64,000 nucleotides of DNA, taken from positions 744,001-808,000 of the forward strand of contig OZ345353.1 in the NCBI GenBank assembly GCA_977006965.1, read 5' to 3'. Under the pieces are notes generated by a model. It was given only the letters and a program-made list of their open reading frames with translations, was not told the origin of the DNA and made no database searches. The translations under genes were made by a program, and so were the position numbers. The stretch is from Phymatolithon calcareum (taxonomy: Eukaryota > Rhodophyta > Florideophyceae > Hapalidiales). Shown in pieces: positions 20,780-32,697 of the stretch (position 1 is its first letter; every line of letters starts with the position of its first letter).

Positions 20780-22401
20780 TCAGCTCAACAGAGTAGTGGT
20801 CTTTGCAATTTTCGCACGATGTAAACTAGATTCTGCGAGATGCCGCTCAAGGCCGCGCTGACGCTTGAAGTACACCCTACATGGATAACATACCAAGAAC
20901 CCCATTTGCACCGCAAGCTCTACAGCTCTATCCGTCTCCTTCTGCTTGTCAAAGCTGATTCCTTTCTCCGCGGCCTGTTTGTGCACCCCGCGAGACCTTC
21001 GCATTGAAGACGGAGCCACGATTTCCAGTTTCAGCCCACATTCTTCTCCTGAAAGCCCACCGGCTTCTTTCTGGTCGACACTAGTATTATCTGCAGCGAT
21101 TTCATTTCCTTTGGAGTTGGCATTCTCCTTTTTCTCTGCAACTTCGACCTCGTTTTCTGCCCCCAAGGCATCACGTGCCGACGGCGGTGCACATGAAACA
21201 TACCCTCGGGTCTCATAGTCAAACTTGAGATAACATCCCCCAACACCATCGTAAAAGATCATGTCTTGCTCAGAAATTACATAGTACCGCGTCACAGGGT
21301 CAAATTTCCAACCTGACGCTGGGTCAGACACGAAGTTTGCCGGTTGTGGTACCATTCCGCTGGTGCTGCACCATTGAGCTGCCATTACAGCTTCAGAAGC
21401 CGAGCCGGAAGACGTCACGTAACTTCGCATAGCACCACAAGCACGGCATTTTTCTCGTCGGGCAAAGTTGCTCAGTTTACAAGTAGTGCACGTCCACTCA
21501 GTGTCGGGACCAGCTTCAGAGACACCCTTCATTTTGCCCCTCGTCGCAGAGGACATAATAGGCCTTTCGACATGGAGCTCAGACGGTGAGTCCCAATTCG
21601 ACTGTGGAGAGTGTGGTCTCGCACGAAATCGGCTTTTTCCTTGCTGCCCATCTCGGTGATAAACGCGGCTGCGACCTTCGCCTTGGAAATTACCTCGACC
21701 GCGCCTACCAACGGGGGACGGATTGGCATGTTGGCTGCCGATACGGTTGTGATGCCTCACATATTCACGGTCTTCGGCATATGTGCGGCCTTCTTCGCAA
21801 GTCCCGGCATCCTCTGGTCGGGTGCGCAACGCTCCTTCTGCCCAAGAGGCGGGAACGTGACCGATGTCGACATTAACTCCTCTTGAATTTGGTCGACAGT
21901 TTGACGGTTGCGTCGTGCTATCCCAGTCCTTTCCCCCCGCATGTCCTCGAACGGCAATGACGGCGAATTCGGGCGAGCTAGAGCGCGAGCGCAGGTTCTT
22001 GTCGCGCCATAAATTGTTGTCGCGGCTGCGACGAGAATCGTTTCGCAGTCCACCATTGCTCCTCAGATGTTGCCGATTCGATAAAGTCGCATCACCGCGA
22101 TAGGAGGGGTATCCATGGGAGTAATGATTCCGGCGTCGTTTCACAGGATTCGCAGTATGTGAAAAGCGCGACGAGCGCCAGCGGTCTGGATCGCGCTCGC
22201 GATATTCGCGAAGCTCGCGATGCTCGCTGCTGGTCGAAGAAGAAGGGAGGTTAGATGATCAATGCAGTTTGGAAAACGAGAGGAATCCATCTTGCACGAG
22301 TGTTACCGATGAGAGGCAGGTCGCTGACCCGAGCGCGAATATCGCAATTCGTCGTTATCATTCTGCAAGTCACAATACCACTCGTACGAGTTAGTTGCCA
22401 T
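20780..22401 (-). CDS. RBM5/RBM10-like splicing factor (RanBP2 finger, OCRE, C2H2)
   Basis: Two exons: 22401-22307 and 22229-20780; the 77-bp intron is 22230-22306 (GTAACA..GACCAG) with a CTAAC branch-like sequence and a pyrimidine tract. The spliced protein is 514 aa, starting MATNSYEWYCDLQND. Residues 30-130 are Arg/Ser-rich (HRELREYRERDPDRWR). A RanBP2-type zinc finger lies at about 273-301 (WTCTTCKLSNFARREKCRACG). An OCRE aromatic repeat is at 339-378 (GWKFDPVTRYYVISEQ, then YDGVGGCYLKFD). A C2H2 finger lies at 477-503 (CYPCRVYFKRQRGLERH). RBM5/10 proteins use this order to control splice-site choice. RRM and G-patch domains are not seen, so this is a reduced form. An inverted, broken copy lies at 54.3-55.9 kb. 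Confidence 0.85.
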
Positions 22402-22566
22402 ATCTTTGGGACTTTCAACTGTTGCAGTGCATGCACATTCTCTTTACCCTTCCAAAAGCACTCTCGCGCGGCGCTGCAGAGTCTGCCATTATTGTTAGAT
22501 AGTGCTGGTGTGATGCAAGCCAGCTTTTTCGTCGCAAGTGCACTTTGAATAAGGCCCGTCTATGTT
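20865..22566 (-). repeat. Segmental duplication, intact copy (inverted partner at 54.16-55.86 kb)
   Basis: About 1.7 kb is repeated in opposite orientation at 54163-55862 with scattered base differences. It spans the upstream region, intron and most of the coding region of the RBM5/10-like gene. Homology ends at the TACTTCAA of the C2H2 finger on one side and at the ATAGAC upstream on the other, next to the Helitron 3' end. Confidence 0.85.
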
Positions 22567-22571
22567 CCCAC

Positions 22572-24256
22572 GCTCGCCAACACCGTATTGTGCGAGACTG
22601 ACGGCATAGGTTATATTTCCGCACAAAACATTGCCGCTCCGTGCAAAAAAATAGAGGAAATTATAAAAACGACCACAAGGCACCTGTGGTATTTTGATAT
22701 TAATCATTTCTGTCAGCACTCCGCCCACGGTCCAGTTTCTAGGTCCGTTCGTACCTCGTGCCCATTTACAGTGCCCGAAAACATTCTTTTCAATTCTTGG
22801 TTTTCCCATCTTTTACGAAATTGTTTTGCAAATTATGGTCTCTCTGCCCTATCTTTTCGCGAAGACTGCAAACTTTCCCGCAATTTTTGGATAACGGTAA
22901 ATCCAACGCAAATTTCTGTCCGCGCTGTCTTCGCGTCTTAGCCTATTCCAAAGTCAGCTTTGACCACCCGTGGTGGACTTAACGTATAGAGCTTTGCAAT
23001 ATTTCGAGCACAAAATCCCGTTTCACAGATATATTTCAATCAAAAATGAGCTCATCCAACCAAGAGTCTCCATGCCGCTTTCGTATCTATGACGTATCGT
23101 GTTTACCAAGCAAAGGCCTTTCACGTACATGATACTGTATGTAACAAACCAAAGCATAAAAAGCGGTCATATAAGGAACTTGTCCAGCCCCAACGGCCCT
23201 CTTAGATTTCATTTTGCCAATAGATAAAGTTACTTTCTGACCCGGCTAAATCAGCTGCCTTGCCCAATACTGACAGAACAGAGCAATGTCATAACACCAC
23301 GGGTGTTTCGTGGTCATTTTAGTAAATGCAAGTGGCTCCGTTTCGACGCTTCGCGTCGATGACGTCTGCTTATTTCGAGATATTATAAGAGTTCTATACA
23401 TAGTGCTGAGATATTAGGTCCATGTTTCCATCAAATAAAGCTACGTATTTATATACATTTTATAATAGTCTAAATATTTACTAAATTCTACACCGACCAT
23501 CAAGAAAATGGTGTATGCGGCCTTGCAGTGTCATCATCGGGTTTAATCCAGACTGCCCTTCACCCCTGGATACCCAATTAGCGTGCACGGAGGCCATGCA
23601 TAGAGCATTGTTGTAGCGCACAATGTTCCTACGAAACTTTTTCGCTTCAGTGTTGTTCTCAGTCAACAGCTTTTCAAAGGCTCTGGATAATCATTCAGTG
23701 ACGAAATATTCTCCGTGGTGATACGGCCTCCCTGACAGCAATTAGAGAACACTGAATTAGAAATTGAGCTGCCGACTTTTTGCTCTGCCATAAAATGGAG
23801 TGCGAGACAATTCTTGCACTCGAAATTCATCTCTTCGAAGTCCATGGGACCCAATATTTCTTGAATGACGTTTCTTGCAAGCTGAGTTGCTTCTCGATCT
23901 GCTCGTCGGCGAGCTCGAGCTTCTTCAACAGTCTCATGAGAACGTGACACTTGCATAGACTCCCTATTGGATTCCTGCCGAGCTCGAGCTTCTTCAGCGG
24001 TCTCTTGAGCACGTGACACTTGCATAGCCTCCCTATTGGATTACTGCTGAGCTCGAGCTTGTTCAACACTCTTTCGAGCACGTGACACTCGCATCACCTT
24101 GGAAGCTGCAGCAAGACGTAAAGTTCTCTGTTCTGCTTTCTCCGCCGCTCTTCGACTTCTTGAGCGTTCTCGATTTCTTCTCCTTCGTTCTTCGTTCCGA
24201 GGGCGCTGCTGAGCATCCCGAGCTTCTCTCAAGCTGTCGTCCTGAGCACTTGACAT
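22572..24256 (-). mobile_element. Helitron, internally deleted
   Basis: A Helitron N-terminal coding segment (23484-24256) is joined directly to about 900 bp of 3' noncoding sequence (22572-23493). That noncoding sequence recurs at 62003-62941 downstream of a Helitron helicase fragment. The junction lies near 23490, after the HHFLDG motif, so the Rep catalytic and helicase parts have been deleted. The 5' end of the element was not located. It has inserted close to the promoter of the RBM5/10-like gene. Confidence 0.65.
23484..24256 (-). pseudogene. Helitron Rep/helicase protein, N-terminal fragment
   Basis: The minus-strand frame starts MSSAQDDSLREARDAQQ and runs through a very basic helical region. 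Next come about three tandem 23-residue repeats of the type SNREAMQVSRAQETAEEARA, encoded by roughly 69-bp DNA repeats; one unit ends in a TAA. It then enters the Helitron N-terminal domain: ECKNCLALHF, FSNCCQGGRITTENI, a YNNALCMASVHANWV segment and GRIHHFLDG. Such Cys-rich and G-x-I-(Y/H)-H motifs are characteristic of Helitron proteins upstream of the Rep nuclease. It breaks off there. At least two stops interrupt it. Confidence 0.7.
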
Positions 24257-25930
24257 CCTTGCTCTTCTTCTTCAGATATTTGTTCGTGATCCTTTCTGGC
24301 GCCGACCGAGAGCAGAATATCCTACAGACTTCACCGTATAAGATATCTGCTTCGCTACACGCAAGCCAATGGCTTTCGATGAGGGTCCCCTAGGCGACCA
24401 ACAGAATTATAAAATTCTGCATCGGCCAGATTTCTCCCCAAATATCAAACAACCGTCTCGCGGTAACGGATTTTCTTCAGCAAAAACCCCTTTCCCCTGA
24501 CTTTGTTGTTCACCGTGTACTCAAACACCGTTCGAGCTGTGCGACGTACAAGCGTAGGATAGCTTAACAGGCGGGTCTGGCCTGTTTTTCAACCTTTGAG
24601 ATGTGAGAGGTGTTCCCGTGGATTTAAAAAGGTAGAGGTGTTGAGGCAATTACAACCTGCAGTGCGCTTTCCCTCGGATCCGTCCCGAAAAAATGATTTG
24701 TACCCCGCTTGGTACCTCCGAGGTTCCACCGTCTGCTTCTCACGCGCGTCTTAAAACCGTTAGCTACGATTTCCTCTTTATGAAAAACAAAAAGAGGAAA
24801 TTAGCAAGTTTGCCGTATTTGCTAAACTCACGTTGCACAGATGCACTTATGATATGTCCATTACAGCAGCTTGGGGCAGATTTATTCTATATAGGCTTAA
24901 ACAATCTAGAAATTTATTGAAAGTGGTACACTTGTTGGGCCTCTGGGGCTCTGTTACTTCCTTCAAGACATGAACGTCCCGAACGGTCCTCGAGAAGGGT
25001 AGGGCATGCTCTCTTTGTACCGCTGGGACATGGGAGAGGGCATCCAAAAAACTGGAGAAATAGAGGGCTTTGTGAAGCCCTCGGAAGGGCCCGTTTGCCC
25101 TTGAAAGAAGGAGGACTTATATTTTTGAGCTGCAAATAATGCCCACAAAGTCTGTGAGTATCTTCTCCTCAAAACGATTTCTGTAAATCATCTTTGCGGT
25201 TGCTGTTAACTGCTGTTACTTTTGCCATGCTTCTTTGAAACAAGTACAGTTTTGCGATTTACAAGTAGCCTCATTATTAGTCTGCCGCAGGTCGCTCCAT
25301 AAAACAGATTATTGTGGGCCCTTCACGCGTGATGCACGCCGCCATACTTGATTCAAGTATGAAACCAACATTTGCAAAACCCTACGATGGTGCGAATCCA
25401 GTCACGAATATGATAGAAGATTTGCGATGTTCGTTGAAGAATGCAGTGCGAGTGTACGAGTGCCGTAGAAAGCAATTGGTCAACAGCCATATGGACACGG
25501 GAAGACACGTCAGTGGACACAGGCTGTTTTAGCTACATGGTGAACAGACACCAGGACTCACCAGTTTCGGGCCATCCGAGTCGCACACTTAGAGAAGTAA
25601 GCTCCTGGGCCCCTGTATCTGCGATTCAGGCCGTTCGCAATGCGTTTGAGATAGATTTGCTTTACACCGCGCCACAACGGTCTAGATATAGCGACGCGAG
25701 CTTGCGAAAGAGCGAAAACAAAAACCGCGGCGGAACCACCCACGCAGTATAAAAGGCTCATTTAGCTGCGAACTCGCAATTGTTTCCTCCTCGGAGCTTT
25801 TCTTTCAATCCACCCACGTTCCCATCTGACATCACACAGAATTCCATTTTGTTTTCGATACAGATGTTCTTTGCATATTGGCGAATCGAGACCGATTTTT
25901 GTGTCGCATCCGGACCCGACAGGGAATCAA
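24257..25930. other. No recognised gene; flank of the LTR element
   Basis: Only short, unconvincing frames. There is a run of small hairpin-prone repeats at 25040-25110 (AGGGCTTtgtgAAGCCCT and AAGGGCccgttTGCCCTT). It probably holds the lost 5' end of the Helitron. Confidence 0.4.
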
Positions 25931-25935
25931 TTACT

Positions 25936-27668
25936 TGTAGTGCCACAAGTCAAAACGAGCCGGCTGGGTCGTAACTCCAGTCTACAGACACGAAAAACAC
26001 GACCAAATGAACAACACGCCACAACACTAGGAATTGGTTTCGTCGCTGAGTTTGGAATGAAACAAGAAAACTTGTTTCCTAGAATACGGAAATCTCACCA
26101 GTAACTTCAGAGGTGAAGTGTATGTCAAATAAACGTATCAACGCGTTTCAGATAGAAACGAAGCGTGCATGAACAGTCCTGGCAGTTCAAGGGTGGATAT
26201 TCCGAGAACCCTTACGATTGCGACTGCCCAAACTTCTTGTAAAGAAGTTTTTGTGGGGCGATAGCTTACTATTTTGGCAGGATAGTTAGACTTTTGCCGG
26301 TCTGGTCCTTCTGGTATTTCTGGCGAACTTTGTACACGAACGATGCCGTTGAGCCAAGAAAGCAAAGCTTCTCAATGTTATAGCCGCGCTAAACGACTGT
26401 CGTAGGGTCCCGAGACCAAGGTCTCTACGACGGGCCGTTGGCCCCAAGAGGGTCATAACTCCTCAAGAGTTTTGCTCAGGTGCGATGTACTTCCACAGGA
26501 AGAAGAAAGAACAGAAAATCACTCGACGGTGATTGCCACGGAAGCGCAAGAAAACACGCAAAAGGTTCAGTCGTCGTGCGCGCGCAAGGTGTTGTGAGCT
26601 ACCAACCGTTAAGGAACAAAGCGGATTCGGCAAGATGAGTTTACTCCAAGATCGGTTGCGCTAAGTTAGCTCCCCTTTCTCTCCGAGGGCCGCTCGAAGA
26701 GAGGGAACTCTATATATCTACCCAAATGTCCGCTGATCCGGCCCTTCAGGAACTAGGTACTTGGCGGTGGAAGTAAAAATCCAGCACACGTATTTCTATG
26801 ATCTTATTGCACCATTAGTGCGCAACGGGCCAATGAGAGGCTCTAGGAACACATACAATGATGCACGATTGCCCAAATACAGTGAGACTTGCGCCACCCT
26901 GTTACACACACAGTGCATATTTGCATTGATGCGTATCGGTATTGTAAATATGACGCACGAAAAGGTCACTCTTGCAGCATTGGGGTACATTTCCGGCGTC
27001 TACGGCACGGATATGATGCAAAATTGCGAAAGGTATGCACATATGCATCTAGAAGCTCGCAAGATACTGAATCATTGCTGATACCCTGAGTCTTGACTCG
27101 TATTTACCGGAAAAGCAATCGAAAAACATGCTGAAGTAATGGTAATTCCACCTCCAATCCGGTCGCATCTTGCCTCGTATATCTAATAAAATACTAATCT
27201 ATTGCATGCGAAGTATTTCAATGCTTCGATTGAAACTTCCCCAGAAATCAAGGATTTCGTAAAGTCATACTTAAACCTTTGATCTGTTTCCGGATCTCGA
27301 AAATATGAGCAGGAATCAAGATCTGATTCACTAGAATCAATTACTATTTCCTTGTCAATTTCGGGCGGCTCTCTAAAATTGAAGTAATTCGAGTGCTACT
27401 CTCATCGACGATAGGCGGAGTAATCTGGAGCACATATATGAGAGCATTGAGCAATAGGTGATCGCCTCTAGATTTAATGGACCAATTAGAGCGGGCTTTA
27501 TGCCTGGACTACCGATTTCAGATGAAAAATGTGTATATAAGCTCTCTGCACCTCAGCGAAGATGGAGTAACAACCTCAACGCTGAGAGCCAACTCAAAAG
27601 CAAGTTGTTTTTTTCTTTCGCTTCCCTCCGAAGCCTCACCCCATCGGCTGTACCCGTTTGGTACCACA
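25936..27668 (-). repeat. 3' LTR (in element orientation), 1733 bp
   Basis: On the plus strand it begins TGTAGTGCCACAA and ends GGTACCACA. It differs from the partner LTR by scattered substitutions and small indels (one about 20 bp near 26250). It contains an imperfect hairpin (GTCGTAG..GAGACC aa GGTCTCTACGAC, about 26398-26430) and a plus-strand TATATAA at 27534. Short open frames inside, present in both LTRs, are not genes. Confidence 0.93.
27534..27540 (+). promoter_or_regulatory. Antisense TATA motif inside the 3' LTR
   Basis: TATATAA in plus orientation, about 170 bp upstream of the first ATG of the antisense ORF (27709). The same motif is at 39908-39914 in the other LTR. It is a candidate promoter for the antisense gene; function is inferred from sequence and position only. 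Confidence 0.4.
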
Positions 27669-27669
27669 A

Positions 27670-27681
27670 GGCCCCCTCCTT
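27670..27681 (-). promoter_or_regulatory. Polypurine tract
   Basis: On the minus strand AAGGAGGGGGCC lies one base before the TG of the 3' LTR. This is the expected plus-strand primer site and confirms that the element reads on the minus strand. Confidence 0.8.
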
Positions 27682-27708
27682 ACCTTGCAACGTCCGGCTG
27701 CAACTGTG

Positions 27709-30155
27709 ATGAACCCCCGAACTAGAGAATTCCCCGTTTCTCCGAGCCGTGACTCCGCTTCTGATACCGTAATGCTTACGAGACCTAACCGTATTCCTTT
27801 GAATACGTGGCGCAGCATGGTTGCTAGTATCGAAGGAGTCGGTGTTGCCGTAGGTCGCGTTACTGACGCGCATGACATAGAGCGGCCGTGTTCTGGAGCT
27901 GATAGGTCTGATGTAGGATCCAGTACCGGGACTCCCTCCCGTGATGACGGTCCCTCGAGTGCCGTTTTTGGCTCAAGCTCTAGGACTCCGTTTAGGAATT
28001 CTCGGTTTAGTTCTCCTCGTCATGGTCCTTCACACGATCCGACTCAGCCCTATCGGAAGAAGGTCATCATCACCGTCCCTCGTGATGCATCCTTCATTTT
28101 ATGTCCTTCATTTTCGAACGAATGTTCACGCCTGAATCCTAGCTCAGATGGAATATCTTCCGACTGGAAGTACATTTCCTCGAAGAGTCTCTCTTTCCGG
28201 GAGGTTTGCTCTCGGCACCGTTGCACATCGCTTGGGTATTTCCTCGACAAGAAAATGACCCCAAAATCCCAAAACCAGGCATGATTTGGTACATACAGAA
28301 GTTTCAAGAAATCTATCTCGTTCCTAATCTCGTAGAGTCCGGGCTTTACTTCATAACCGACACAAGTCATGCCGGCTACCTGACGAGGATGATGGAAGTG
28401 AGGACGCCCAAGGATTGGGTCCCTGGCACTTTCGTCCTCGAATATTCCAACTTAAAGGGGCCGTTTTTTCCTTGTTGGTGGGGGAGTACTCAATCCGGGA
28501 TTGTCAAATCCTTGGCAGAGTGCAAACGTCATCATGGAAATGGGTGGTTAGTGTCTGAAGAGTCACTTAACCTCATGGATGCTCTGGGATTGCGGGTTGA
28601 AGAGGTTGGAATTCGCAAGCCAGAATGGTGGCCTAGTGCACCGGTGGATTGTAGAATTCCGTTGTCCCCAATATACGTTTATTTTCGTTCGATGCTCCGT
28701 GAAGATCCCGTGGATCCGATTTGGGCAGTTGCATATGCGGATGCAATTGTGATTCTCGGAATTACTTTTGTGTACCAAGCACTGGCGCGGAACCGGTTCA
28801 TTTTCCTACACCCAACTGTGCGGGATGAGGTTGTCTCAATTCCACCGAAGTGATTGGCTGAGGGTTCCAATGTTAATCCTGAGGATATTGAAAAGCTTTG
28901 GAATCTGATCAAGGAAGATCCTTGGAGAGATTGCCCTGATCGCACTGGTCGTTGGCTTGCTTTTAGCTGCGAAACCATGGACATCGATTGGAATGAAGTT
29001 CCCGTCAATGGAGTGACAAAATATATCCCTATTCCAAATTCCATACTCGAACTATCGAGTATTGCTGGAAATGAATTGACCCTCAGTGACATACTACGCC
29101 GAGTCCGGGATTCCACATCTGTTGAACAGGATTTAAAACGGGCTAACTCAGAGATCCGATAGGTCCGTACAGAACACGAGGAATCAGTTGAAGCACTGGA
29201 GATGGCGAATCGAGAACTCCGTTCCGAAATCCAACGTTTGAAAAATGAGATTTTGGAGGCCAACGCCCGGACCCACGAAAAAACTTTGTCCCTTGGAGCT
29301 GCGAATCTTTTTCGTGTGGACGAGCAAAAATCTTGCGAAGGTCTGATTAACGATTTGAAGGCCATGGGTAAAGAATTCGGGTATTTTCCCAAGTCGGAAT
29401 CCTTTGATCCCAACGGTCTTTTCCGGTTTATGAACAATTCATATAAGGGCCTTCCAACTGTTGTTGATAATCTCAAGGAGGAGATTCGCGGCGAAAAGGC
29501 GAAAGTGACTTTGCTGCGCCAAATTGTGTTAACTGAAGATGAGTTAGAACAACTCGTGGATGACTGCCGTGAACTTCACTCGAGTCTGGTGGAAATTTGG
29601 AAACCGTTTCGGTCTCTGCTGAGTAACAAGATTATCGCATCAACAGATGAAATCATAGCACGACTCTGGACATCGCTCGATGGAGCCGAGAAAACAGATT
29701 GGAACCGGAGAAACCGACTCATGACTTCCCGTATTGAGGAGCGTGAAAAGGAACTCGACTTAGAATATGAGGCCACAGGCAAGGATTCGTATGAGTTCAA
29801 ACCGCATACGCGTTCCAAAGCCTTGCCTCCGTTGAAGTTGCCGGCTCCAAAAGCGACCTCCACACCCGTGGCAGGAGCAATTGTGGTGCTGTCATCTAGA
29901 GATGAGGCGGATACGACCGTTGCGAACAAACCTCCTGCTCCGTCAGCTGGGCCGAAACGAACTGTTTCCAAAGCCAAAAGTAAAGTTGGAACTGCTGGTG
30001 CCGGCCCTCTCCTAAGAGGACTGCACCTCAAGGAGGGGCCTCTTCGGCCCCGAACAAAGCAAGAGCTCGTCCTACCTGCAATCCGACGACGAAGAAGGGA
30101 AAGTCGGTGCCCGACTCCCCAAGCAACTATACCGAAACTCCTTGAGGTAGAATAG
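27709..30155 (+). pseudogene. Antisense ORF of the chromovirus (unknown protein)
   Basis: About 815 codons on the strand opposite gag-pol, starting 41 bp inside the LTR at MNPRTREFPVSP. It runs in one frame to 28284 and in another from 28143 to 30155, so there is one frameshift in the overlap. Nonsense codons are TGA at 28851 and TAG at 29160; otherwise the frame is open. It has a Ser/Arg/Pro-rich N-terminus, then a globular region (about 28281-28850) rich in Trp and aromatics (EYSNLKGPFFPCWWG; FVYQALARNRFIFLHP). A coiled coil follows (about 29190-29800; RELRSEIQRLKNEILEA), and a basic Lys/Arg/Pro tail. It has no gag, envelope or enzyme motif I know. Some plant Ty3/gypsy elements carry antisense ORFs in the same position; homology to them is unproven. 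Confidence 0.65.
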
Positions 30156-31002
30156 TTTGTATTCCAAGAATGGTTTCCGTTTGTGCTTCTTTGCTAGAAT
30201 CATATGATCTCAATAAATGAATATCTTTCTCTGAATTGTTCCTGAATTTGGTCTGAAAACACATGAGCCTGAATCCTCAGGGATTCAAGCGTGTTTTTTG
30301 GTTATTTTTGGGCAACTTTGTAACGCAGAAATAGAAAAAAGGAAGTTTTCTTGCTTTGCTATCCTCTTGGCAACGCTCTCAGCGAATAACGATTTTCCAC
30401 CCTGACGTTCCAAACCAAGCACCCCGCAACTGCCCCTCCTACACTCGGGATTTCTCCTATCGTTGCGCCGGCTGGAGCAGAAGCGCTCTTCGAATGTCAC
30501 TGCGGGTATGAACCGATTATCCAAGATCCCGCAATTTTTCCTCAAGACAACTTCTTATGGGCTCGCTGCAGACCTTGTATCTATTTAAGGTCTGTTTTGC
30601 GGATATAATGGCCTAGGACCAATGAAACAGCGATTTCACCTCGAGAAAAAATGTTTTGCGCCATGTGATGCATGCCTGGCATGATCAATCATGATTAGAT
30701 CAGTGTTTAGCGCAATGGACAGGAATACAGTGCGTGCTTCCCCGAGGTTTTGAGTTCGATTCTCCCAAAATATAACTTTTCTGCCACATATCCGACGTAG
30801 TCCCAAAAATTTCTTGACTACTTTCAACATTTCTGGGCTTGGAACCAGGATTTTTTTGGTAGTTTTTTCACGGGAAAAACATGAAGCAGTTGCAGAACCT
30901 TCTAGAGAGACGTTTTCTCCATTTCTTGGTTGGTTTCAATCTCCTGGCTTAGAGAAAACTATGTTTGGGTCTCGTACTTACAAAGCACATGATCAATAGG
31001 AA
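30156..31002. other. Noncoding part of the chromovirus between the antisense ORF and integrase
   Basis: The two ORFs converge here. No gene is seen. Around 30705-30770 there is a TAGCGCAATGG and a GAGTTCGATTCTC that resemble tRNA A and B boxes, but the stems do not pair. Confidence 0.4.
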
Positions 31003-32661
31003 CTAGTTTTTTGGTTTATCAAAGTAAGGAGGTTTTCCAAGTAACTTAAATGATTTCTTTGATCTTCTTGACTTCAGGAATCTAGCAACAAGCGGAGCAG
31101 GTATGTTCCCATCGTTCATCAGTTCCCATGTGTTTTCACTAGCAGGAAACCTGTACCACTTCACGTACACGTAGTCTCGTCCCCCTGCATCTTGTCCTCT
31201 TTTCTTCAATTTCTCAATAACATATTCTTCTTGCAACTTGTCAACGGCGGGCTCAGTTGACTCTGTTTTTGAACATTTCTTTTTCATCGATTTGGATTTA
31301 GTTTCCGTTTTACGAGTCCGTAATGCTCGCTCAGAAGTGTATATATCCTTTGTCTTAGGGGACTCATTTGCAGGTGGAGTCTCCTTCACGTCAGACTGTT
31401 CTGTAAGAGACTCTGCAGGTTCAAATCCATTTTCTGATTGTTGATCCTTGGTTTTCTCTACTTCAACGCTTCCAGGGGCAGGTCGAATACGATCTGAGTT
31501 AATGTTATGCGGAAATCCATTGGCATCTATGTCTAACGTATGTCCATTATTCAGAATAACCACGAAAGGTCCTACCGATTTGGGATCTAATTTATTCCTT
31601 CGCCTTGCGAGGATTGTTTCCTCGGCTGGAGTTTTCCTCATGTCCAGAAAGACAAGATCTCCGGTCTTTATGTTCTTTTTCGGGAACATATTTACCTTTT
31701 TGTCAAAGTCCTTTTTGTATCGTTGCTGTAGCTTCCTCATTCGTGAGCTTGCTTTTGCAATGGACTTCTCTAGTCTCTTCAAATAATCCATTTCGGACCA
31801 CGCGACAGCTGTAACGGGAGATTCCATAGCGCTTTCGGTGCCAAACGAAAGAGACGGTCTTGGCAGAACAAGATCAAATGGTTTTGTTCCCGTTGTCGAA
31901 TGTACACTTTTATTGCACGCGTACGCGAGCGCAGGGAGATACTCTTCCCAAATTTGTTGATCATGAACCACATAATGTCGCAGCATTGTGCACATGGTTC
32001 TGTTTAGCCTTTCTGTCTGTCCGTTGGTTTGTGGATGATATGCTGTAGTGTACTGTTTCTTCACGCCAACGATTCGACATGACTCTTGAAAAAACATTGC
32101 TTTTAGTTGTGGACTGTTATCTGCCAGGAGCGTTTTCGGCGGGCCGAAAGTGAGCACCCACTCCTCATTGAATGCCTTAGAAATTTGTGTAGCTGTTGTG
32201 GAACGTAGCGCTTTCAAGCGGCATAGTTTTGAAAATTGATCTACCATCACTATTATAAAGCGGCAGCCTGAATTAGATCGTGGGAGTGGTCCAAGTAGAT
32301 CCAATGCAACACTATCTGAAGGAGCTTGTGCGGGAAACAACTTCAAGAAGTTTGTGTGCTGGCGAAGGTCTATTCGATCCTTGGCACAGGTGAAACACTT
32401 CCGCACAATGCTATATACATCGATAACCATTGAGGGCCAATAATAATCTTGCCTTATCGTTTGATACATTCGCTTACCTCCTGGATGCCCTGCAATTGTA
32501 GGGTTGTGGCAAGCCGATAAGACCTTTGGTCTAAGAATTTTGGGAACAAGGACCTGATCCCGGCCATCCAGAATGGCCCTGCGCATGAGAATCCCATCTT
32601 CTCGAAGGAAGAAGCTAGTTTCCGAGTCTTTTGAAATTTGACTCCGAAGAGTTTGGCACAA
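31003..32661 (-). pseudogene. Integrase with C-terminal chromodomain
   Basis: The minus frame of 552 codons is in phase with the upstream reverse transcriptase, separated by a TGA at 32698. It has an H-H-C-C zinc domain (ACHNPTIAGH..KCFTCAK) and the DDE core: VALDLLGPLPRS (Asp), LLADNSPQLKAMFF (Asp) and HPQTNGQTERLNR (Glu). A C-terminal GPF-like region (KSVGPFVVIL) follows. Near the end EYVIEKLKKRG...YVYVKWYRFPASENTWEL is a chromodomain, which directs chromoviruses to modified histones. All catalytic residues appear present. Only the in-frame stop separates it from the rest of pol. Confidence 0.9.
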
Positions 32662-32697
32662 AAAATCGTAAGATTGTTCAGTCAGCCATTCTTCCGT

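Noticed and set aside
25040-25110. Small-RNA hairpins
   Set aside because: Stems of 6-7 bp only; typical of chance in GC-rich DNA.
26761-27081. 106-aa gene MAVEVKIQHTYFYD...
   Set aside because: Lies wholly inside the LTR and recurs at 39135 in the other LTR; no coding features.
30700-30775. tRNA gene or tRNA-derived SINE
   Set aside because: A-box-like TAGCGCAATGG and B-box-like GAGTTCGATTCTC are spaced plausibly, but acceptor, D and anticodon stems do not pair. At best a relic.
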